A stretch of 64,000 nt of DNA, taken from assembly GCF_026914185.1 (NCBI RefSeq), contig NC_070562.1, positions 6,200,001-6,264,000 on the forward strand. The letters are read 5' to 3'. Positions 32,930 to 41,800 of the stretch are shown here, piece by piece. The stretch comes from Puccinia triticina. Taxonomy: Eukaryota; Basidiomycota; Pucciniomycetes; Pucciniales; Pucciniaceae. Each line of letters begins with the position of its first letter. Positions within the stretch are counted from its first letter, which is position 1. Below the pieces are notes generated by a model. That model was given only the letters and a program-made list of their open reading frames with translations, was not told where the DNA came from and searched no databases. The position numbers and the translations under genes are program-made.

Positions 32930-33264
32930 CTGCTACAGTTGATGATCTGGACCTGGCGCTTGATGCGGGACTTCATGGATTGTCGGGCAGCCTGCTTAAC
33001 CTTGGCATAGCACTAGTCGGTCTCAACAAACCGCTTCTTGAGTGTGGCGAGCTGGTACATGTGGACTGACAGGTTCCTGTCGTGGTCCTTGCGCTGGCGG
33101 AGCAGATTGGGGTCGGCCTCAAAGGCCAGGATAGCCTGCTTGATCTGGGCCGACAGCCAGCAGATGTCGCTCAGTTGGGCCAGTTTTTCTTGGAGCTGCT
33201 TGCGGTTGGGGTCTGAGGAGGCGTCTAGGGAGCACTTGGACAGGTTGCTCATCTTGTTGATCAT
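32930..33264 (-). pseudogene. Syntaxin/SSO-like t-SNARE fragment (N-terminal helical bundle)
   Basis: From the ATG at 33264 the minus strand encodes a helical stretch. It reads INKMSNLSKCSLDASSDPN, then SAQIKQAILAFEADPN, then LATLKKRFVETD. The frame stops at a TAG (33015-33013) but continues with protein-like CYAKVKQAARQSMKSRIKRQ. This resembles the Habc-to-linker region of exocytic syntaxins (KSRIKRQVQI compares with the RxRxxRQYxI run before the SNARE motif). Codon use is strongly GC3-rich, unlike the neighbouring transposons, which suits a host-gene origin. The SNARE motif and membrane anchor were not found. The TAG and missing ends mark it as a fragment. Confidence 0.45.
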
Positions 33265-34600
33265 ATGTCAAAGAGGTCCTTGGTTAAAGAGACTTAGGGG
33301 GGCCTTCGAAGTGCCCCAAAGGAGCGCGATGGGACCTTGAGCCAACTGGCGTCATTTCCATCGGCGGCTGGTTGATTGCAGGTTGATAGCGGACAGATCA
33401 AAATCCCAGATTGTTGTTTGTGACGGAAGGACCGGGATGAGTTGATCAAGAGGATCAATTCATTCACATTTTCCGATTCAATATGTCCAAGGGCTGATTT
33501 GATCACAGAGCTGTAATTGACGGGCAGGACATGAAGGACCCAACAGTCAGATGTGTACTCAATCGCCAAGCAAAAAAAAAGACAAATTGAAGAAAATTTG
33601 CAGCACCTACCTGCAAAGACCTTTCAGCTTGTTCATGTCTGAAGAGTTATTGTCCACGGCCTGCTGGGACCAATTCATTGGGTGTTTCCTTGGCCAGGCA
33701 GCTTCAAAAAGTCGGGATAGGAAGACTGGAAGGTTTGGCTACCGACTGCTCTTGATCGGAAAAGGATTCTTGAGCTGTGGGCTCAATCAGAAAACATCTT
33801 GGGACAAGAATTGTGACAGCTTGGGTGACCACGAAGGTACCAAAAAGGGTGACAAGACCGGCAGGGATCACATACACCCACAAAATATATAGTTAGGGCC
33901 AGCGCAGGCCTTGGTCGGGGGCGGGGCGGGACAGTGGTTTGAGGCAGAGGAGGTGCGGGGACCGGTGGGGGTGGCTGCAGGCCAAGCTGGGCAGGCTCTG
34001 GGAGCCAGCGGATAATTGCAAGGAGGCTGGGGATTGCGCACTGGCGGCCAAGCCCAAGCGGAAGCTAGCTGAGGACAGCAGGGTTGGCTGATGGTGTTGG
34101 CAAGATCTTGAACCAAAAGTCTGTTGGACAACCATCCGATACAGTCAATACAGTGTGTGTGTGGCAGGATGAATGGTACAAGTGATTTGCTTACACTTGG
34201 GGTTGTGTTTGTTGCTGTACTTGTTGATGAGGAAGACGCTAGCGGGCTGCAAGGTAAGGGAGAATGCAGAGATAAAGGAGGACCCCAAGGAAACTATGAT
34301 GATGATGATGATACATACAGCTTGAAGTGGTACTTGGGGAGTGCTCATCTGGGGCAACGGTGTCAAGGCGTAGGATTTGGTTGTAGAGGCCGGGGCAAGG
34401 CTTTCCGCTTCTGGATTGATCAGCAAAGCCTTGTTGAGTACCTTGTCTGGGGTTTTTGAGCCCGTTGTTACCGCCTAGTTGGTTACACATTGCTACATAG
34501 TTGGGCCTAGGGGAACAGTGGATTGGCTGAGGGCAGTGGTGGATACCAACTTGGCCGGTTTGTCTTGTGTGGCGTGCATGTGGCTTGTGGGATCTGGGGG
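33265..34600. other. Unassigned segment
   Basis: A minus-strand frame 33569-33294 and GC-rich, proline-rich frames at 33868-34135 have no recognisable domain. A (GAT)n microsatellite (GATGATGATGATGAT) lies near 34298-34312. Confidence 0.35.
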
Positions 34601-34604
34601 ATGG

Positions 34605-35035
34605 ACCAAATATAAAAGCAGGGGATGTGTGTTTGTGTTTTCCCCAGGGTGTCCTCTGCCGCTGTACTTCCAGCATGTGGTTTGCCCTCATCCCCCTCCG
34701 CTGTTGCACTTGCACAGTTTGGGGGGCTAAAGAGTGGGCCCCCCACTGGTCTGTAGCCTTAGCTGCGGGCTGGGGGCCTTCACGTCCATCCCTTTTGACC
34801 TGTGCACTTGACACAGGCTGGGGGGTGAGCCTGTGGACACAGCGCTTCTGCTGATGCTGGGGGGCTAGGTTGAGATTTTTTTTTATCATTAATTAAGGGA
34901 GATTTGTGCTTTTTTGAATGATTTTTTGTAAAAGGGGAAACCCTTGATTATTTTTAGGGGAAACCCTTGGATTTTTTTTTTTTGTGAGTTGGAAAAAACT
35001 GTGTCTTTAATAAACTTGGATTCTTTGTCCGATAA
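34605..35035 (+). repeat. Repeat cassette copy 1 (TATA box to AATAAA)
   Basis: Begins near a TATAAAAG box (34611) and ends near AATAAA (35009-35014). Between them is a block shared with 62,905-63,365: CCTCCGCTGTTGCAC, AAGAGTGGGCCCCCCAC, GGGGGCCTTCACGTCCATC, GGCTAGGTTGAG and GGGGAAACCC, ending in GTGTCTTTAATAAACTTGGA. Reading frames differ between copies because of indels, so it is probably non-coding or a retroposed 3' end. Confidence 0.65.
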
Positions 35036-35300
35036 TCAATTAGGAGGCCCAAAGTTAATAATTTTAATCTCCCTTCAGTAATTTAATCTGTAGGTTCAAA
35101 AAGGGGTGGATTTGGGGTGAATGTAGTTTAATAAGGATCCTGCAAAAGAGGCAGCCCAGAAAGTGGAGGATTAATAGATAACAGCATTGGTATGTTGACT
35201 GGTTTAATTTTCTTTGCTATAGTACTATATTTTGTGTTACAGCTATATTCTTGTTGATTACCCAGAACCTCGTCTAGTTTAGACAGCCAAAGCCCTGTAT

Positions 35301-35777
35301 CTAGTCTAAAAAATCCCGAGTTATTGGATTTGGCTGCAGAACAGTTTCAAACTTCTGATTCTGAGGTGTGAGTATTATTGGAATTAAGTACGTCTGGCCT
35401 TGTTTGTCCATCATTGCTAATGACTCACCTCCGGTTTTGTTATATTCAATTGTTGCCATTATGTCAACTAGGAAGAGTTTTCCAAAGATAAGTTTTAAGG
35501 CACCGCACACTACCCAGAAATGGACTGTTTGAGTAAGTTTCCCAATAGTTACTTCAACTCCCTCTGCAATTCCTATGATTCCTGTGTGATGTCTGTAAGA
35601 ATCCACAGAACTAAGAGTTGTATTTCTTGTAATTAGATAAAGTAGACCAACAATGGCGTGCAGAGAAAAAGGGAATAAAAGAAAACAAATGTGTCTAAGA
35701 GCGGGTCTTTGGCTGGATCTGGTTGGTAGGATAAAATTGGAGAAGGTGGAAATGAGAGACTGAAAAGAAACATCCAT
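35301..35777 (-). pseudogene. Ty3/gypsy protease-region fragment
   Basis: A 158-codon minus-strand frame with a pattern like the C-terminal half of a retroelement aspartic protease and the linker to RT (GVEVTIGKLTQTVHFWV, LIFGKLFLVDIMATIEY). The catalytic D(S/T)G is not present. It stops 10 bases before the left LTR of the Ty3 element at 35788, which probably inserted next to or into it. Confidence 0.5.
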
Positions 35778-35787
35778 TATGTGTAAT

Positions 35788-36477
35788 TGTCAGCCCTCCG
35801 CTAACTCAGACAGCGCGGAGAGCCAACAAAAAGACTCAAAGGTGTCTCCGTTGGCAGGATCCATGTAACTGCCGGGCAAGTCAGCCAGAAAGCAGTGCGT
35901 ACGGCCAGGACTTACCCAGAAGTCGTGCGCTATTTGAGTTTATATGCCCGCTTAACAGCGGGCAAGAAGAGGCTGGAAGATGAGGTCGAGGACCTCTCCT
36001 CCTATATAGTACGGGGCTCTTGCCTGAAGCGAGTTCCCCAGAGTTAATTGGTACCAAGCCCGACCACATTGTTGATCATCATCAACGATTGGGGCCTTTC
36101 CAGTACTAACTCAACCACCACCCTTTCACTACTACCACCCTTACCTCATCCTCTCCATCTCTCATCCTAGCATCTTCTCAACCCACTCCCTCTGGAACTA
36201 GCTCACTCACATTGGATCTGCTTCCATCTCCGGTCAGGTAAGCTAGCCGGGTTTCCTTCATCTCTATTATATAATTACCCTTTCGAGTGGATCCCTTGGA
36301 TTCCGGTACAACAAAGCTCTACCCAGGCCCCTCTTACTATAAGAGGTGTGGCTCCTCCTCCCGTCATCGGTAGAATCGAGTTTAGCTGCTTGTATTCTTG
36401 CTCCGTAGAGCCAAGCTTGGTTATAAAACAACCTCCTTTTTATTCAGAGTACGGTCACTCTAGAGACCTACTCTGAA
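35788..36477 (+). repeat. Ty3 element A, 5' LTR (690 bp)
   Basis: Starts TGTCAG and ends CTCTGAAA, where the other LTR has CTGACA, so the last bases carry one substitution. A TATATAG promoter box is at 36003-36009 and several CTCATCCT/CCACC pyrimidine-rich stretches follow. The flank GTAAT (35783-35787) compares with GTGAT after the right LTR (44798-44802), a 5-bp target duplication with one mismatch. Confidence 0.93.
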
Positions 36478-36918
36478 ATTTGGGGGCCTCATCCTATTTA
36501 TCCAGACCTGTGTTATTGGCCTCATTGAGCCCAGTTCCTTTTGACTAAAAGCTTATTCCACCTTTTTCCTTTTGTATTCCTCCGTCCCTCGGGAGCTCAG
36601 CTAGGACCACAGTTGTCCGTGATTGTCTTGCCCAAATAGCGAGATTGTCTACGTTGTTGTTGCGTTATCAGTAAGCGGAAATTCTTTAGTCCCGTTCTCT
36701 AAAAAGGCCTAAGCTCATCAAAAACAAGTGTAGTGGCGCCCCGTCAGATATCACTACATAACTTCTTTGTGTTGAACCGTGGGACTCCTGCAGCCCCTAA
36801 CAATTGAAGTTCGGCTCCGCCAGCAGTAGAGACAGCAGATACTAGATCTAACCCCAACGCCCCAACGGCAAACAGGCCAACATCCACCAAAAACGGAGTA
36901 GCGGCTCTATTCAACTCA

Positions 36919-37215
36919 TTGTTCCGTCCTAGGGTGAATACGGCTAGAGCTCCAGCCAGTACCAACCAGGCTACAGGGGCCATACCAGCAAATATTGGCC
37001 CGGAGCCGTCGACCGCAACATCAGTCAGATCAGACTCTCCAGTCACCCCAGCAGCAAACCCCGTTTTGCGACGATTCATCAATAGAATTCACGCCCAAGC
37101 TCCACCAGCGCCCCAGCCAGTGGCGCCTACACAAAACCAGATCCAGCCCGTAGCATCAACCGATCTAGTCGATCAAGAGTTGCGCGGTAATCCTACTGCG
37201 GCTGTTCACCCTTGA
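36919..37215 (+). CDS. Possible leader exon of Ty3 A gag
   Basis: A 98-codon Pro/Ala/Thr-rich frame that ends before the main gag frames. A GCG|GTAATC donor near 37190 and CTACCCAG|GTGTCATGG acceptor near 37281 could splice it onto the 37287 frame. The corresponding part of the minus-strand Ty3 at 60-59 kb also appears to be spliced. Confidence 0.3.
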   Translation: MFRPRVNTARAPASTNQATGAIPANIGPEPSTATSVRSDSPVTPAANPVLRRFINRIHAQAPPAPQPVAPTQNQIQPVASTDLVDQELRGNPTAAVHP

Positions 37216-37281
37216 CCGGAGTCGGAAGCCGGCACGGAAATTATTGTTGATAGTTAGTCAATTGCCTCTTATACTACCCAG

Positions 37282-37911
37282 GTGTCATGGTTCCTCCAAA
37301 GAAGACCAGCACTAACCCTGGTCCTAAATCAACCTGCACCAGGGCCTCAAAGCCCAAACTTGTCCCAGCCGGCAAATTCAAGCAAGGAGGAGGAGGATGT
37401 CGAGTTCAGTCCGGCAACAGAGCTAATCATCCAGACCCACCTGCAATTCCGGGAGGCGTTGCAGCAAGCAATGGCGGCCTTGAGCTACAAGCAGATGGTG
37501 CTTTTCAGGGACCAATCGATCCCGACCCACGACACCTTAGTGAGACTGATTGGGTGGGAGGGGTTATCCCATATAGTGGAGGGTTGGAACCCTCACAACA
37601 CGCGCCCCAGGCCCGCCCAAGCACCGGCTCCGATTCCAAGAGGGCCGGCTCAACCGGCAGCGGCTCGCCCCAACGCCAGGAACGTGAGAAACCGTCAACC
37701 GCTGCAGCACAGCCAGCCAGACCAACAGAGGAGACCAGCACACGCACTGCAGGTGAACCAGAGAGGTCAGGGTCGGATGCGCGGCCGTCAGCAGTATTGG
37801 AACCAGGTGTACGGCGAGCTCTTTTGCATGAGTCGCACGATCCAAGGGGGTTACCAAGCAATCAATCACTTGCGAAGCCGGAACCGAGGGAACCGGCGGG
37901 ACTTACCCTGA
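37282..37911 (+). CDS. Ty3 A gag frame a (overlapping ORF)
   Basis: An open frame of 209 codons with no ATG at its start (GTG at 37282). Its middle (TELIIQTHLQFREALQQAMA, then HIVEGWNPHNTRP) matches the pattern of gag frame a in the minus-strand Ty3 (EIEALVKGWNPWEA). The tail is Gln/Arg/Pro-rich. It overlaps frame b for its whole length, so expression would need frameshifting or splicing. Confidence 0.5.
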   Translation: MSWFLQRRPALTLVLNQPAPGPQSPNLSQPANSSKEEEDVEFSPATELIIQTHLQFREALQQAMAALSYKQMVLFRDQSIPTHDTLVRLIGWEGLSHIVEGWNPHNTRPRPAQAPAPIPRGPAQPAAARPNARNVRNRQPLQHSQPDQQRRPAHALQVNQRGQGRMRGRQQYWNQVYGELFCMSRTIQGGYQAINHLRSRNRGNRRDLP

Positions 37912-38825
37912 AGGAGGCCAGCCGTCTCCTTTCTTACATGTTCCGGGAGATTGAGAAGGTGGTGGACGGGAACTCTAAGATATTAGTTGCTCACCTTGAT
38001 AAATCTATGACAAAGTTTATTTCTACTCTTTCTTCCAAAGTCTCCACGCCTTTGTCCAACAAGATATCCTATTTACAGGATCTAATTGCGACTAACTCTA
38101 AATCAGTGACATTTTCTCTAACAAAATTGACTGCTATGGCTAATACAACCTTGGCAGCCGCACATTTGGCTGTTAAAAGGATAGATGGAGTAGCAGGAGA
38201 CCTTAAGCTGTTAAGCAAGTCCGTGAGCGCTCTGCAGTCGTTGTCTGTCACTGGAGCGGTGCAGAACACAACGGGCTTTGGAGATCTTCTATCTGATTCC
38301 CTTTGTAGCGCCAATGAGTCTATATTGACGGCATTGGACTCTTGCCCGCAGTGTGATTTGGCTAAAGTAGTACAGGTCCTTCAAGAGCTGGATGCTAAGG
38401 TACATTGCTTGCAGGCGGCTGTCAAGCTGAAGCCTCTTATTTTGGATAATAAGAAGCTCAAAGTGGACATAGTGGGTCGGCTAGAGCGCCTGGAAAAAAT
38501 TATTGAGGCCAAGTCACGGCCGGTAGACAATGGAAAAAGCGTGGCGGCGGCCATTGAGGCTACAATGGCTAAGGTGAACAGCCAGTTTGATAAGTTGCTG
38601 GCAACCAATTTGGTCGCAAGACCTGCAGCAATTGATGTGGGGGCGCAAGTGGCTTCTGAGGTACAGCGAGCCATGAGTACTTATGTGGATAAGATAAACC
38701 GCGTTCTTGCTAAAGCTAAAGAGCCTGCGATCCTTGACGCAGAGATAACTGAGGAGTTACAATCCCGCATTGAGGAGGCCAGAGAAGGGATTTTTCTAAG
38801 CTCAATGAACGGTTTGACACCATGA
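37287..38825 (+). CDS. Ty3 A gag frame b, coiled-coil region
   Basis: 512 codons from the ATG at 37287. The first 190 residues overlap frame a and are Gly/Pro/Ser-rich. From about 37,890 (LTLKEASRLLSYMFREIEK) the sequence is a long amphipathic helix region (GDLKLLSKSVSALQSLSVTG; GRLERLEKIIEAK), consistent with a coiled coil that would mediate Gag assembly. The stop TGA (38823-38825) overlaps the next ORF start as ATGA, a termination-reinitiation arrangement. Confidence 0.6.
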   Translation: MVPPKKTSTNPGPKSTCTRASKPKLVPAGKFKQGGGGCRVQSGNRANHPDPPAIPGGVAASNGGLELQADGAFQGPIDPDPRHLSETDWVGGVIPYSGGLEPSQHAPQARPSTGSDSKRAGSTGSGSPQRQEREKPSTAAAQPARPTEETSTRTAGEPERSGSDARPSAVLEPGVRRALLHESHDPRGLPSNQSLAKPEPREPAGLTLKEASRLLSYMFREIEKVVDGNSKILVAHLDKSMTKFISTLSSKVSTPLSNKISYLQDLIATNSKSVTFSLTKLTAMANTTLAAAHLAVKRIDGVAGDLKLLSKSVSALQSLSVTGAVQNTTGFGDLLSDSLCSANESILTALDSCPQCDLAKVVQVLQELDAKVHCLQAAVKLKPLILDNKKLKVDIVGRLERLEKIIEAKSRPVDNGKSVAAAIEATMAKVNSQFDKLLATNLVARPAAIDVGAQVASEVQRAMSTYVDKINRVLAKAKEPAILDAEITEELQSRIEEAREGIFLSSMNGLTP

Positions 38826-41800
38826 TGAGTCAGAACCGGTCCAAAGGGGCCAGGCTGAGGACCAAGATTAGCGACCTAGCTAAATTAGTGAAAGCCGTGA
38901 ATGTCGCAGAGACCATCCCTTGCCAGCCAGAAGATCGAGGCCAAGCAGAAAGTTCAGGTGATGGGCAGGAGAATGTGAGTTTAGAGGTCCAAAAACAATT
39001 GACTAATGCCATTGCAAAGTCGGACTGGCCTACCTTCTCCGGTAAGGGCGAGTACAACCACATGGATTTCATTCACTGGATCGACTTGGCTAAGCGCCAC
39101 AGTCATCTGAACGACGGGGTGATAGTGCTCAAGTTGCTCACGGTTCTCACTGACGGGGCTCGCTCTTGGTTCAAGACAATGGAAGCTATACATCAAAATA
39201 GACAATGGAGTTTTTGGCGAGCCGAGATCTGCAAGAAGTGTGGAACTTCAAGCTGGAAGCAAAAGAAGGAGGATGCCTTTGACGCTGACAAGTTCATTCC
39301 CGGGGACACAGTCCCTTCGGATTGGGTCACGCGCCAGTATGGCAGGCTCCAATGCTTCTCACCAGGTATATCACAAGAATCTATCAACTTTAAGTTACTT
39401 CGCTTGATGGATAGCAAAGTGGAGTTTGCCGTTAAGACAGCCATGAGGAACCCTGCGGCGGACCTTAGGGAATTCAAAAACATTCTGGAAGACATTTGCG
39501 ACAAAACTAGGATAGGTAGAAAGCGGTTCGCAACAAGAGTATCAAACACAGACAAGGCGTCCGCCGTTCCGGTCGCAAAGGCCAAAGCACCGGCGGTGAC
39601 GGGGGCCATCATTTGTTACACGTTCAAGGAGACCGGGCATACGTCAAGAAGATGCCCTAAGAACGTTAATAATGTTAGTGAAGAGGATCCTCAAGCCAAT
39701 GAAGACGACAAAGCTAGCGTTTACGACCCTGAAGGTCCCATCATTGGTGAAACGTTGCAAGGAGCATTTGCTATTGGCCCCCCGTCCGGAAAGAATAATC
39801 TTGTGCAAATGAGGTGCTGCGAGCTGGATTGCATGGTCCTTCTAGATAGCGGTGCAGTGTGGTCAGTGGTGGGGAAGGATTACCTTCAACAATTTTGCCC
39901 GGGTTGGAGGAAATTCATTTTGCCAACAAAGACCGGAAAATTTCATAGCGCATCGGGAGCTCTTGTTCCGCTGGGGGTAGTGAATATTAGATTGCAGCTC
40001 AGACATATGCAAATGGCGATGCGGTTTGTGGTCATGGAGAACATGTCTTCCATATACTTTATTGTGGGTAATGACTATCTAGCACACTACAAAATTTCCC
40101 TTCTCAATGGGGAGCGTCGGCAGTTTACTATTGGTAAAAAAACCTTTGATTTCGACGAATCTATCAACGCAGTGACACCCGAGGAGTTGCCCGGAGACTC
40201 ATTTAGACAAGAAGTCCTTTGCGACTCTAAGATTTCCAACGAGTTAACCGCTATACAACAGACCGACCTGATGATCACATTGGAGAAGTTTAGAGTGGCG
40301 TTCGCAAGCGCGGACAAGCCTTTTGGTGCTATAAAGGGCCACAAGGTGGAGATAACCCTTACGGTGGACAAGCCTTATCCACCTGCCTTACGGAAGGCAC
40401 CCTACCCAGCCAGTCCGCACACCAGAGTAGCTATTGAGGAGCATATTGCCACCTTGACAAAGATGGGTATTATTTGCAAGGTAGGGTCTAACAAGGGTGT
40501 TGACATTACAACACCAGTAATCATTGCCTGGAATAAGGAGAAATCACGACTTGTAAGTGACTTTTGGGTACTGAATACGTATACTACGCCCAACCGGTAC
40601 CCTATGCCAATGATCACAGAGTCCCTGACCAGGCTACATGGCGCAAAATTCATTACCTGTATGGATGTGTTAAAAGGGTTCCACCAAAACATGGTGAAAG
40701 AAGATAGTAGGAAGTATCTCCGAATAATATCCCACATGGGGTTCCACAAGTATTTGAGAATGCCATTTGGAATCAAGAACGCTCCATCCCATTTCCAAAG
40801 GATGATGGATAATGAATTCCACAAGGAGCTCAGTCAACTGTGGCTGATTGTTTACATAGATGACCTTATTATCTTCACCAAAACTTGGGAAGACAATATG
40901 AATAAGCTGTCCATAGTCCTGCAAAAAGTTAGCAAGATGGCAATGAAAATTTCGCTGACCAAATGCTGGTTTGGATTTTCGGAGCTGAAGGCTCTGGGTC
41001 ACATTGTCAACGGATTGACGTTGGGGGTAGACCAAGGCCGGGTAGCTGCGGTTTTGATGAAACCAATACCAGTCACGGTGAAGGAGCTTCAGTACTTTCT
41101 AGGTTTTGCGGGCTACTACCGGCTGCACATCAAGGATTTCAACAAGATGGCTTCGAGCCTTTACAAGATCTGTAGTCCCAATGTAGCGTTTGAAATGAAT
41201 CAAGAAAGGGTGGAGGCCTATAAAGCCCTGCGTGTAGCGCTGACCACTGCACCTTTACTGTTTTACCCGGATCCTAAAAGGCCATTCTGGCTATATGTTG
41301 ACGCCTGTATGGAGGGCCTGGGCGCAGCGTTGCATCAGATTCAAATTGTCGGTGACAAGAAACAGGAGGGCCCTATATGCTTCATCTCGCGTCAGTTAAA
41401 GGAGTCAGAGAAGAGGTATGGAGCTTCCCAGTCGGAATGCCTGTGCCTGGTGTGGGCCCTAAATAAATTATACTACTACCTGGATGGATGCGTGTTTGAG
41501 GTGATTACGGACTGTATTGCGCTGAAGTACCTGCTTAATATGAAGCCTCCCAGCCAACACATGTTGCAATGGCAAATTTCCGTGCAGGACTGGCGAGGCT
41601 CTATGACTATTGTCCACCAAGATGGTTTGATCCATAAGAACGCAGATGGGTTGTTGCATTGGGCATTACCCAACAACAAAACAAACCCAGCATCCGATCT
41701 TGAGGAGGTGACTCGCAAGGTGCCTATCATGGCCATTGCAATTAGCGGCTTGGTGGACGATTTCTGGGACTTGGTAGAGGCGAGTTATGGTGTCAAGAAG

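Noticed and set aside
36744..37082. Minus-strand ORF of 112 aa opposite the Ty3 leader
   Set aside because: Antisense shadow of the Ala/Pro-rich plus-strand frame.
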